Below are positions 1-7,668 of a stretch of 19,920 nucleotides of DNA, piece after piece. The number at the start of each line of letters is the position of its first letter. The first letter of the stretch is position 1. The position numbers and the translations under genes are program-made. Origin of the DNA: JAJZQH01 sp041658465 (GTDB lineage: Bacteria; UBA10199; 2-02-FULL-44-16; JAAZCA01); assembly GCA_041658465.1 (NCBI GenBank), contig JBBAAC010000021.1, positions 1 through 19,920 of the forward strand, given 5' to 3'. Under the pieces are notes generated by a model. That model had not been told where the DNA came from and searched no databases. It was given only the letters and a program-made list of their open reading frames with translations.

Positions 1-1329
1 AACGGCACGATAGCGCGCAAGATCGTGGACAAGGCGGTGGACGCCGCGCGCGCAAGGGAAGCGGCGCGGCAGGCGAGAAATCTCGTCCGCCGCAAGAGCG
101 CCATGGAGGCCGGCACGCTGCCCGGCAAGCTGGCCGACTGCCAGGAGCGCGACCCCGCAGTTTCCGAGCTCTATATCGTGGAAGGCGATTCAGCAGGCGG
201 ATCTGCCAAACAGGGGCGCGACCGGCGCTTCCAGGCGATACTCCCGCTGAAGGGAAAGATATTGAACGTCGAGAAGGCGCGCTTTGATAAGATGCTCTCC
301 TCGGACGAGATAAGGACGATCATCACCGCCCTGGGCACGGGGGTCGGCGAGGGCGACTTCGACATCACAAAGCTGCGCTACCACCGCATCATCCTCCTCG
401 CCGACGCCGACGTGGACGGCGCGCACATCCGCACGCTTCTGCTGACGTTCTTCTTCAGGCAGATGCCGCAGATCATCGAAAATGGCTATCTCTACATAGG
501 CCAGCCGCCCCTCTATCGCGTGAAGAAGGGCAAGACCGAGCGCTATCTGAAGGACGATCGAATGCTCGAGGATATGCTCATCGAGCTCGGCGTCGAGGGG
601 ATTCGCATGGCCCCGCGCGGCAACACGAAGGAGTATTCCGGAAAAGCGCTCTCCAAGATCACGCGTCAGCTCATTCGCTACACCAAGATCCTGGATCTCC
701 TCAAGAAGAGGCGGGACCCCCGCATAATAGACAGCGTGGTCATGGCCAGCTCGCTAACGCCCGCCATTCTCGCCGGGGCGCAGAAAAAACTGGACGCCGA
801 GCTCGATGCGATCGCGGCCTTTTTAAGCGAGCAATACCCGGAGCTCTCCGACTTCAAAATCGACATCTCGGATGACGCCGAGCACAACGCAAAGCGCATC
901 GTCTATCAGAGCGTGTGGAACGGATTTCAACGCGAGACCGTGATCGACATCGACTTCCTGGAGTCGCCGGAATTCAAGGAGCTCAGATCGCTGCACGAGG
1001 AATTCGCCGTGCTTGGCAAGTCGCCGTACACGATCGGTCACAACGGCGAATCCGTAGAGGCGAAGACGCTTCAGGAAGTGAAGGATTACGTGCTGGCCGA
1101 AGGCAAGAAGGGCCAGGACATCCAGCGCTACAAAGGCCTTGGAGAGATGAATCCGCATCAGCTCTGGGAGACCACGCTCGACCCCGAGCGCCGTACGCTC
1201 CTGCAAGTGCGCGTGGATGACGCGGTGGAGGCGGACTCAATTTTCTCGGTGCTGATGGGAGACGCGGTGGAGCCTCGCCGCGAGTTCATCGAGCAGAACG
1301 CGCTGTATGTCCGCAATCTCGATATATGA
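1..1329 (+). CDS. gyrB: DNA gyrase subunit B, C-terminal part (5' end outside window)
   Basis: Type IIA topoisomerase subunit that, with GyrA, introduces negative supercoils using ATP. The frame is open from base 1 (first residues NGTIARKI), so the ATPase domain lies upstream of the window; 442 codons are visible. The TOPRIM domain is clear: the catalytic Glu in EGDSAGG (about 181-201) and the metal-binding DADVDG (about 403-420). The conserved tail has QRYKGLGEMNP and ends EPRREFIEQNALYVRNLDI, which is typical of GyrB and unlike ParE. About 160 residues between TOPRIM and the tail (roughly 570-1060) form the longer insert common in Gram-negative GyrB. The stop is TGA at 1327-1329, followed by a repeat-rich spacer with no further gene on this strand until 2064. 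Identification is secure. Confidence 0.97.
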   Translation, partial: NGTIARKIVDKAVDAARAREAARQARNLVRRKSAMEAGTLPGKLADCQERDPAVSELYIVEGDSAGGSAKQGRDRRFQAILPLKGKILNVEKARFDKMLSSDEIRTIITALGTGVGEGDFDITKLRYHRIILLADADVDGAHIRTLLLTFFFRQMPQIIENGYLYIGQPPLYRVKKGKTERYLKDDRMLEDMLIELGVEGIRMAPRGNTKEYSGKALSKITRQLIRYTKILDLLKKRRDPRIIDSVVMASSLTPAILAGAQKKLDAELDAIAAFLSEQYPELSDFKIDISDDAEHNAKRIVYQSVWNGFQRETVIDIDFLESPEFKELRSLHEEFAVLGKSPYTIGHNGESVEAKTLQEVKDYVLAEGKKGQDIQRYKGLGEMNPHQLWETTLDPERRTLLQVRVDDAVEADSIFSVLMGDAVEPRREFIEQNALYVRNLDI

Positions 1330-1333
1330 CCGA

Positions 1334-1459
1334 AGGTCATCCTGAGGCAGGGGTCGTACACATGATCGCCGAAGGATCCCATGGGGCCACCGGGATTCTT
1401 CGGTGGACAGGATATCAGCGGGGTCCTTCACTTTGTTCAGGACAGGCCTCAGAATGACA
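1334..1459. repeat. Nested inverted-repeat intergenic element behind gyrB
   Basis: The 134 bp between gyrB and the minus-strand gene are almost entirely one palindromic unit. The outer arms are TCATCCTGAGGC (1337-1348) and GCCTCAGAATGA (1446-1457), complementary with one mismatch. The inner arms are GAAGGATCCC (1371-1380) and GGGATTCTTC (about 1392-1401), again with one mismatch. Sequences of the type TCATTCTGAGG...GAAGAATCC are widespread intergenic repeats in bacterial genomes, from general knowledge. It could form a cruciform or hairpin and serve as a transcription stop between the convergent genes. No coding potential is seen in it. Confidence 0.7.
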
Positions 1460-1463
1460 AGAG

Positions 1464-1949
1464 TTATGCAATCCTGAGGTTCTTCAGAAACTGCTGGAAG
1501 GGCTTGTAGTAGTCGTTGAATTTGTCGTCCGGGAAGCTCGCCGTCATATTGATGGCGAGCTTTCCTTTGAGGAGCGTCACCTGGACCTGTTTAACGATCT
1601 GGCCCTTCTGGACGTTCGGCGCGGGTCTGTCGGGTTGCTGTTGCTTGAGCATCTCTGCCATGGCGGAGACGTCCCAGCTGCAGATCATCATCTTGCCGCG
1701 CACTCCCGATATGGCGATGTCGCGCTCATCAGAGATCTTTAAGTCCTTGATGCCGCGCTGCATGATCGAGTCGCGAATCCTGCCGAAGTACATGTTGAGG
1801 TCCACCTCGCTAGGCAGGTATTCCTTTGTGAGGATGACGTTCGGCTTGACGTTGGGGTCTGGAGAGGGCAACGTGAGCGTGAGCATACCCTGTACGTTCC
1901 AATCCTCGGGCGTCTCAGCCGAGAGTTCTGCAAGCGCTATTTGCGGCAT
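1464..1949 (-). CDS. DcrB/DUF1795-like small protein
   Basis: Protein of 161 residues starting MPQIALAELSAETPEDW. The composition and pattern (LPSPDPNVKPNVILTKEYL near the start, KGKLAINMTASFPDDKF and FQQFLKNL near the end) match the DcrB/DUF1795 family. Members of that family include proteins of unclear function and chaperone-like adaptors encoded with type VI or Rhs effectors. No signal peptide or membrane segment is seen, so it is probably cytoplasmic. The ATG at 1949 is chosen over an upstream in-frame ATG at 1991. AGGGAGG lies 4-10 nt before it, and the extra 14 codons would be translated repeat (SLPAGRQG). It diverges from the pseudouridine synthase gene at 2064. No Rhs or T6SS gene is near, so the role is unknown. 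Confidence 0.7.
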   Translation of the reverse strand: MPQIALAELSAETPEDWNVQGMLTLTLPSPDPNVKPNVILTKEYLPSEVDLNMYFGRIRDSIMQRGIKDLKISDERDIAISGVRGKMMICSWDVSAMAEMLKQQQPDRPAPNVQKGQIVKQVQVTLLKGKLAINMTASFPDDKFNDYYKPFQQFLKNLRIA

Positions 1950-1957
1950 AATGCCTC

Positions 1958-1977
1958 CCTGCCTGCCGGCAGGCAGG
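1958..1977. repeat. 20-bp perfect palindrome, copy 1
   Basis: CCTGCCTGCCGGCAGGCAGG is a perfect 20-bp palindrome. One edge runs into the AGGGAGG ribosome binding site of the minus-strand gene at 1949. When such repeats are translated they give peptides like LPAGRQ, often seen at false N-terminal extensions in bacterial genomes. Confidence 0.75.
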
Positions 1978-2028
1978 CTTATCGGGTCCATGAAATACCA
2001 CGGCCCAGGTAATGGAGCAAGCGAATTG

Positions 2029-2049
2029 CCTGCCCGCCGTGCAGGCAGG
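2029..2049. repeat. Imperfect palindrome, copy 2
   Basis: A second, diverged copy of the 20-bp palindrome, with outer arms CCTGCC and GGCAGG. Its right edge continues as GGGAGGAGAGAGG, which supplies the ribosome binding site of the RluA-type gene at 2064. The two copies flank a spacer of about 50 bp and point at the two divergent genes. Confidence 0.6.
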
Positions 2050-2063
2050 GAGGAGAGAGGTCA

Positions 2064-3191
2064 ATGGAGCACAAGTTCCAAGCCGGATCCGGGGACGCGG
2101 GACAACGCCTGGACACGTGGCTTTGCCAGAAGATACCGGCCCTTTCGCGAAAGCAGGTCAAGGCGCTGCTCGACGGCGGATGCGTGCAGATAAACGGCCG
2201 GCGGGTCGTAATAGCGGGCTGGGAGGTGGAGCTGGAGGACGAAGTGTCTGTGCTGGTCCCCCAGGACTTCGAGAGCCGTAACGCCGAGGGAGAGGCGGAG
2301 GCGGCAGCGCCGGCCGCAGGGGCGCGTGAGCCGAGGGAACCGCAGGCGCACCGTGGAAAGAGGGTCGCGATCAGCGCATCGATAGAGAGGCACATCGAGC
2401 GCAGGCGCGGGGATCGAGGGAGGAAGGGCCGCGAGGCAGAAAGACGCGAGAATGCGCCGCAGCCACCGAGGCTAAAGGTCTACTACGAGGACCGCGATCT
2501 CATAATCGTGGAAAAACCTGGCGGCATGCTTTCCGTGCCTCGCGAAGGCGGCGAGGAGAAGGGGACGCTCATCGGCCTCATCCGTGCATACCTGCGCCGC
2601 AGATATCAGAAGGGAAAGCAGTCTTTTGTGGCGCCGCTTCACAGGCTCGACGCGGAGACGAGCGGCATCATGGTCTTCGCGCTTTCAAAGACGGGGCAGA
2701 ATCTCACGCAGCAGTTCAAAAGCCACTCGATCCAGCGTTCGTATGAGGCTGTGGTGCTGGGTGCCGTGGACAGGGAACAAGGCGTGATCGACAAACCCCT
2801 TGAGAAGGGCGAATTCGGGGGCGGCCGCAAGGTGCGCGAGGCAGAAGGTGACTCTGGAAAGCGCGCCATCACGGAATACCGCGTGAAGGAGCGCTACAAG
2901 GACGCCTCGCTCCTGGACGTATCCGTGCGTACAGGCCGCACGCACCAGATCCGCGTGCATCTCGCCGGCGAGGGGCATCCGATTCTCGGCGATGCGCTAT
3001 ATGCGGAGCAGGCGAAGACCGGTCACGACGAGGTCATGGACGAAGTGGACAAGCACTTGGGCTTCCGCCGCCACGCCTTGCACGCCGCGGTCCTAGGATT
3101 TCGGCACCCGAGCGGCGGGAAGAAGGTGCATTATCGCTCGCCGCTGCCGCAGGACATGAAGGACATCATCGACGCCTTTCGCAGCGCCTAA
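2064..3191 (+). CDS. RluA-family rRNA/tRNA pseudouridine synthase with S4 domain
   Basis: Isomerises specific uridines of rRNA or tRNA to pseudouridine. There are 375 residues. The N-terminal S4 RNA-binding domain spans about residues 11-67 (QRLDTWLCQKIPALSRKQVKALL). A low-complexity Ala/Glu/Arg linker follows at about 70-134. The catalytic domain (about 138-365) has HRLDAETSG with catalytic Asp196, and the RTGRTHQIRVHL motif near 290-302. Architecture and length fit RluC/RluD-like enzymes, but the target site cannot be read from the sequence, so no symbol is given. The start is set by GGGAGGAGAGAGG just upstream of ATG 2064. It is convergent with the methyltransferase gene; the stop codons overlap by 4 bp (3188-3191). 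Confidence 0.93.
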   Translation: MEHKFQAGSGDAGQRLDTWLCQKIPALSRKQVKALLDGGCVQINGRRVVIAGWEVELEDEVSVLVPQDFESRNAEGEAEAAAPAAGAREPREPQAHRGKRVAISASIERHIERRRGDRGRKGREAERRENAPQPPRLKVYYEDRDLIIVEKPGGMLSVPREGGEEKGTLIGLIRAYLRRRYQKGKQSFVAPLHRLDAETSGIMVFALSKTGQNLTQQFKSHSIQRSYEAVVLGAVDREQGVIDKPLEKGEFGGGRKVREAEGDSGKRAITEYRVKERYKDASLLDVSVRTGRTHQIRVHLAGEGHPILGDALYAEQAKTGHDEVMDEVDKHLGFRRHALHAAVLGFRHPSGGKKVHYRSPLPQDMKDIIDAFRSA

Positions 3192-4312
3192 GTGTTTCTC
3201 CATCTGATCGCGGTTGAAAAAACATCATCCTTGCCAAGGCGATCGCAGGCGGCGCACCGCACCACATCCCCGCGCTTGACCGAGTCGAAATCGCGGTTCG
3301 CATCCGACGCGTCGCGATCCGTGCGGCGCACGCGGCGAAGTTCCCCATTAGAGCCGCACAGCCAAAGCTCGCGTTTGCCCTTGGAGACGATGGGGCTTGA
3401 AACAGCGCGCCAGGTGTCATTGCGAGCCCCTCGGCCTACGGCCTCCTCGCAATGACGCAAGATAAGATACGACATCTTCAAGTGCCGGCGATCCATATTG
3501 GCAAGCGCATCTATCCTCTCGATCAACTTCGGACGCTCCCAGTCGATATAGAAGTGGCACCAGTCACGCGCGTTTGCTGCAAGCATGGGACAGGGCCCCT
3601 GGTGCAGGCACGGGGCATGAACTCGGGCCACGCCATCGGCGAGCAGCCGGTCGCGAAGCTGCATGAGAGACCTGGATGTCTCGCGCAGCGCCGGGTCGAT
3701 GATGACGACTGCGCCGTCTGAGTTCAGATAATTTTCAAACAGCAGGCGCAACATGCGATATGGCGGTTCAACTGAAGCAAGCTCGTTGACCACGTTTGCC
3801 GCCAGGATGAGGTCGAACCGGCGCGAGCCGATTGCGGGCAAGGACCCTGTCGCCTCGATTGGCGCTGCCCGGGTTTCGAGGACTTGTCCCTTTGCATGGA
3901 CACGCTTGAATAGACGCCCCGCAAGATCGAGCGCCGCACGGCTGCGGTCCACGGCCAGGAATTCAGCGGAAGGATTTTTGCGCAGGCGGGAGAGGGCGAT
4001 AGCGGTCGCGAGAGTCGCTGTGCCCGGGCCCGCGCCCAGGTCCAAAACCTTGAGCCGGGGCTTATTGAGCAGGAGGCCCGGCAGGTCGAGCTGCAGCAAG
4101 GCATGAGCCACCTTAACCGCATTCGGGATGAGGAATGCGGCCGCGTACGCGCAGAGCGCCTCTCTGTCGTCGATGTAGCAAGGGGGCAGCGTTTCGCGGT
4201 CGCTCGTGAATGCCAGGGAAAGGGCCTTGGCCGCTCGGGCGAGCGACTTGTCGTCTGTCTTAATCTCCGCCTCAACCGCCTCTTCCAGAGCTAGGGCTAT
4301 TTCCTTGAGCAT
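3188..4312 (-). CDS. Rsm22-like small-subunit rRNA methyltransferase
   Basis: SAM-dependent methyltransferase of the Rsm22 family, linked to small ribosomal subunit assembly in mitochondria and found in many bacteria. There are 374 residues from the ATG at 4312 (MLKEIALALEEAVEAEIK). The SAM-binding motif I is KVLDLGAGPGTATLA, followed by the motif II acid in EFLAVDRS. The family's Cys-rich stretch CLHQGPCPM precedes DWCHFYIDWERP, then a basic C-terminal RNA-binding part with LWLCGSNGELRRV. An upstream in-frame ATG at 4471 is rejected because the extension lacks family resemblance and would overlap the divergent MFS gene. About 13 residues (HCEEAVGRGARND) are encoded by an inserted palindromic repeat. 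The C-terminus also has CAAC, like a zinc-binding pair. Confidence 0.85.
   Translation of the reverse strand: MLKEIALALEEAVEAEIKTDDKSLARAAKALSLAFTSDRETLPPCYIDDREALCAYAAAFLIPNAVKVAHALLQLDLPGLLLNKPRLKVLDLGAGPGTATLATAIALSRLRKNPSAEFLAVDRSRAALDLAGRLFKRVHAKGQVLETRAAPIEATGSLPAIGSRRFDLILAANVVNELASVEPPYRMLRLLFENYLNSDGAVVIIDPALRETSRSLMQLRDRLLADGVARVHAPCLHQGPCPMLAANARDWCHFYIDWERPKLIERIDALANMDRRHLKMSYLILRHCEEAVGRGARNDTWRAVSSPIVSKGKRELWLCGSNGELRRVRRTDRDASDANRDFDSVKRGDVVRCAACDRLGKDDVFSTAIRWRNT
3417..3455. repeat. Palindromic repeat inserted in frame in the Rsm22-like gene
   Basis: TCATTGCGAG at 3417-3426 is repeated as its exact reverse complement CTCGCAATGA at 3446-3455, around an inner palindromic segment (GGCCTACGGCC). 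The same arm occurs again near 11197 before the solute-binding-protein gene. It lies wholly inside the methyltransferase coding region and keeps the frame open. Confidence 0.8.
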
Positions 4313-4398
4313 GCATGAGCTCTGCCACGTGTGGCGTACGATTTCAACGCCGGATCGGACGCTTGACAATGCGCGCACTTTTCGCGGAATGTGGGACG

Positions 4399-5697
4399 AT
4401 GCCTCCTGCATGGATGAAACTTGGAACCCACAGGCCGGTCCGCGGGGCGCTGAACGCGACGCTTCACACACCCGCGCGGCGGGATATCCTGCGCTCGTTT
4501 AAGCATCGAGATTTTTCGATCTACTTTGCCGGGCAGACGATCTCCATGATCGGAACGTGGTCGCAGATGCTCGCGGTCTCCTGGCTCGTCTGGCGCATGA
4601 CGGGTTCGCCGCTGTGGCTCGGGGTCGTGGGGTTTGCGATGCAGCTCCCCACGCTTATCCTTGGCCTGGCAGGCGGAGCGCTTGCGGACAGGTTTGAGCG
4701 CGCGCCTGCACTTCGAGCGGTCCAGATCCTCTCCATGCTTCAGGCGCTTGCCCTCGCCTGGCTCACGATCTCGGGAGCCCTGCAGCTGTGGCACATACTC
4801 ATCCTCTGTCTTGCGCTCGGCACCATCTATGCCTTTGAATTCCCCGTGAGGCTGGCGCTCGTGGCGGACGTCGTCGGCAAGGACGACCTGCTCAACGCCA
4901 CCTCGCTTACGAACGCCTCCACCCATGTGAGCCGCGTGCTGGGCCCCGCGATCGCCGGGCTCATCGTAGCCTGGAAGGGAGAGGGCGCCTGCTTCCTCTT
5001 CAACGCCGCGGCGTTTCTCGCCTTCATCGCGGCGCTGTCGATGATGGAGAGGGTGCAGAGAACAACCGCAGGACGCGAATCGAAGTCCGTCATCAACTCG
5101 ATCAAGGAAGGACTTGCGTATCTGCGCGCCATTCCTGACGCCAGAATCTCCATCGCGCTCATAGCCGCGCTGGCGGGGATCGGCATGCAGTTCACGACGC
5201 TCATGCCCATGTTCGCGCAGGAGGTCTTTGGCGGCGGGGCCAGGCAGCTCGGGTGGCTCATAGCGGCGTCAGCCGTGGGCTCCCTGCTTGGGGCCCTTTG
5301 GCTCGCCGCACGACCGGACGCAACACACCTCCTCGGCCTGGCTGCCAGATCGGCGCTCGTGTTTTCGATCGCGCTCATCGTATTCGCCATCGCCGGAAGC
5401 ATTTATCCAGCGATGGCACTGCTCGCCATCATGGGGCTATGCTTCACGATATCGTTCTCCAGTATGGCCACGCTGATCCAGCGTGAGGCGCCGGATCACA
5501 TGCGGGGCAGGATGATGGGCCTCTATACGATGGCATACATGGGCATCGGCCCGATAGGATACCTGCTCGCGGGATTTTCCGCCCGCATGATAGGCGCACA
5601 GCCCACCGTGGCGATCTCCGGATTGATCTGTCTTGTTGCGAGCGCATGGATCGTCGCAAGGATGCCGAGACCCGGCGAGTGTCGCGCCCTAGAATAG
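4399..5697 (+). CDS. MFS transporter, EntS-like exporter family
   Basis: Inner-membrane major facilitator with about 12 membrane segments, of the MFS_3/EntS-like group whose known members export siderophores or drugs. Visible features are FSIYFAGQTISMIGTWSQ in the first segment, the loop LAGGALADRFERAP (MFS motif A type), PVRLALVADVV and AATSLTNAS-like conserved helices, and RGRMMGLY in the second half. The start is uncertain: in-frame ATGs lie at 4315, 4369, 4399 and 4414. Homology begins only near 4490 (SFKHRDF), and none has a strong ribosome site. The 3' end overlaps the convergent TonB receptor gene by 9 bp. The substrate is unknown; a siderophore-like or peptide product is possible given the neighbours, but this is inference. 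Confidence 0.88.
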   Translation: MPPAWMKLGTHRPVRGALNATLHTPARRDILRSFKHRDFSIYFAGQTISMIGTWSQMLAVSWLVWRMTGSPLWLGVVGFAMQLPTLILGLAGGALADRFERAPALRAVQILSMLQALALAWLTISGALQLWHILILCLALGTIYAFEFPVRLALVADVVGKDDLLNATSLTNASTHVSRVLGPAIAGLIVAWKGEGACFLFNAAAFLAFIAALSMMERVQRTTAGRESKSVINSIKEGLAYLRAIPDARISIALIAALAGIGMQFTTLMPMFAQEVFGGGARQLGWLIAASAVGSLLGALWLAARPDATHLLGLAARSALVFSIALIVFAIAGSIYPAMALLAIMGLCFTISFSSMATLIQREAPDHMRGRMMGLYTMAYMGIGPIGYLLAGFSARMIGAQPTVAISGLICLVASAWIVARMPRPGECRALE

Positions 5698-7662
5698 CTT
5701 TGCAGAAAGTCCTGAGAGGAAGTTGATCCCGGGCTCGGGCCGTCCGAATTCCTGCTCATAGCTCTGGTTGAGCGCGTTCTCCACGGTTGTGAAGAGCGTG
5801 AACTCAGGGATGATCTTGTTCTTGAAGTTGAATGTGTAGCGTCCGCCCAGGTCGAGCTTCACGTAGCCCTTGAGCTTTCCGTTGGAGACCCTTCCCTGCC
5901 AATCCACGAACGTGAGCCCGGTATTGGTGCCCCAGTACTGTTCCCCGACCACGGCCAGGTCCGCCCTGAAGATCAACCGCTCTATCGGCTCCACTGTGAG
6001 CGATGCCTTCCATACGTGGGCTGGCCGATCCGGCAGGGGCACGCCGCGCGTGCGATCGCGCGCCTTGGTCCACGTATACGACCCGTTGAACGCAAGCCAG
6101 CCAAGGGGCGTCAGTTCGAGCGAGGTTTCCACGCCCATGGCGTATGCGTTGTCCGTGCCCACGGCATCCGCGCTGTCGAAAAAGAGGCTGCCGTAATCCT
6201 TGTAGAAGAAGAACGAAGAGATGTTGCCCTTGCCCCAAAGGTCCTGCTCTACTCCCGCTGAATAGTTGCGCGCCGTCTCCTTCTGAGGCTGCAGGTTGAA
6301 GACAAAAAGCGTGATCAGCGGCGCATTGAAAGTGTCGGAGTAAGAGAGCTTGAACGTAGTCTTCGACTGAGGGATTCGAGCCGCTATGCTCCCGCGGAAC
6401 GTGGGCTCGCTCCCGAACATCGTGTTCTTGTCGTACCTGAAGCCCACGACGAGCGATACGTATTCCTTGAAGTGGGTCACGTTCTGGAGAAAGACCGCAT
6501 AGTTCTCCCGGTCGAACTTCTGGTCCGGCAGGGGGAATTCCATGTGGGGTCCGCCGAACGGCCCGTTTACGAAAGTCAGGTGCTCTACGTCGACGTCGAA
6601 GCCCAGCGTCACCAGGTCCCTGAACCCGTCCTGGTCAAGGGGCGTGAATGTGTTGCGCAGGTTGAAGCGGTGCCGGTCCTCGTTGCTCCGCGCATACTGA
6701 TCGCCCAGGATCGCGCCGGGCGTCGTGTCGCCCGCCGGCGAGTTAACGAGCTTGAAGTACTGATAATAGTAACTGTAATCAAAATCCATCTCCCACCAAC
6801 GCTTCATGTTGAGCGTCAGCGAGAGCGGGACGAGGACCGTATCGCGCCATAGCTTGCGGTTGGTGTCGCGCGGATAAAAGACGACATTTCCTTCGGTGAT
6901 CGAGTCGAACGCCAGCTGCTGATCCGACCCGAAATACTGCGGGCTGAACTGAATCGAAAGCTCGTCGGAGAGGTCGTATTTCCAGTTAATGCTCGCGGTA
7001 TTTTGCCCGAAGCGGTCGTTTTGGAATCTCCCGGCCTGGTCCCAGCGCTCGTAATTGAGGCGCAGGCGGTGTTTGCCCTTGCCCAGACTGATCCCGGCGT
7101 TTTCGATGAACCTGCCCAGGTTGCCCGCCTTGAATCCGGCGTCGGTCGAGAATCCCTCCTCGCCCTCTTTCGTGATTATGTTCACGACTCCGCCCACCGC
7201 GCGGCTGCCGTACATGCCCGAGTGCGCGCCCTCCAGTATCTCGATGCGCTCTATGTTTTCGGCCGGGATGCTGCCGATGATCGTGGGCCTGTTGTCCAGC
7301 ACCGTGTTGATGGGCACGCCGTCGACGAGCACGAGCACCTCGTCGCGATCGCTGCCCATGATGCGTATGTCGTTGTCGTCGGCCGGGCTGCCGGCTGAAT
7401 TTATGTTGATGCCAGGGACCCTCTGCAGGGCGTCGGCTGCGGACTGCGCGCCCTGGTCCTTGATCTCCTGCCCGCTGATCACCCTGATCGGATAGGTGAC
7501 TTCGTCGACCGGCTCGATCCTGCGGTTTGCGGTGATCACCACAGGCGGCAGCTCGGCCGCGGCCTCGGGTTCGTCTCTGGATTCAGCGCTTTCCTCTGCG
7601 GCGCGCGCAGATACGGGCAGGAGTAGCACCAGGAGCAGCAGGACAAAGAGCGGTTTTCGCAT
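5689..7662 (-). CDS. TonB-dependent outer-membrane receptor (BtuB/FepA-like)
   Basis: Gated outer-membrane importer of 657 residues. A Sec signal peptide (MRKPLFVLLLLVLLLPVSARA) is followed by a TonB-box-like PPVVITANRR near residues 39-48. The plug domain (about 55-165) has RVPGININSAG, DEVLVLVDGVPIN and the conserved IERIEILEGAHSGMYGSRAVGGVVNIITK. A 22-stranded-type barrel then runs to the C-terminal aromatic residue (LSAKLF). The plug resembles cobalamin and siderophore receptors, but the ligand cannot be read directly. The ribosome site GAGGA lies in the last codons of the upstream response-regulator gene, with only 6 bp between the genes, so the two are very probably co-transcribed. No ExbBD, TonB or ABC import genes are nearby. 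Confidence 0.95.
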   Translation of the reverse strand: MRKPLFVLLLLVLLLPVSARAAEESAESRDEPEAAAELPPVVITANRRIEPVDEVTYPIRVISGQEIKDQGAQSAADALQRVPGININSAGSPADDNDIRIMGSDRDEVLVLVDGVPINTVLDNRPTIIGSIPAENIERIEILEGAHSGMYGSRAVGGVVNIITKEGEEGFSTDAGFKAGNLGRFIENAGISLGKGKHRLRLNYERWDQAGRFQNDRFGQNTASINWKYDLSDELSIQFSPQYFGSDQQLAFDSITEGNVVFYPRDTNRKLWRDTVLVPLSLTLNMKRWWEMDFDYSYYYQYFKLVNSPAGDTTPGAILGDQYARSNEDRHRFNLRNTFTPLDQDGFRDLVTLGFDVDVEHLTFVNGPFGGPHMEFPLPDQKFDRENYAVFLQNVTHFKEYVSLVVGFRYDKNTMFGSEPTFRGSIAARIPQSKTTFKLSYSDTFNAPLITLFVFNLQPQKETARNYSAGVEQDLWGKGNISSFFFYKDYGSLFFDSADAVGTDNAYAMGVETSLELTPLGWLAFNGSYTWTKARDRTRGVPLPDRPAHVWKASLTVEPIERLIFRADLAVVGEQYWGTNTGLTFVDWQGRVSNGKLKGYVKLDLGGRYTFNFKNKIIPEFTLFTTVENALNQSYEQEFGRPEPGINFLSGLSAKLF

Positions 7663-7668
7663 GGGGGT

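Noticed and set aside
1..1329. Topoisomerase IV ParE instead of GyrB
   Set aside because: The C-terminal EPRREFIEQNALYVRNLDI and the insert between TOPRIM and tail are GyrB features.
1516..2193. 225-codon plus-strand open frame
   Set aside because: Antisense to the DcrB-like gene, passes through both palindromes and into the rluA start, with no ribosome site and implausible composition.
4363..4391. TTGACA at 4363-4368 as a promoter for the MFS gene
   Set aside because: No acceptable -10 element lies 16-18 bp downstream.
4297..4926. 209-codon minus-strand open frame rich in Arg, Lys and Asp
   Set aside because: Shadow of the MFS gene in high-GC DNA; composition is typical of antisense frames and the membrane-protein frame is convincing.
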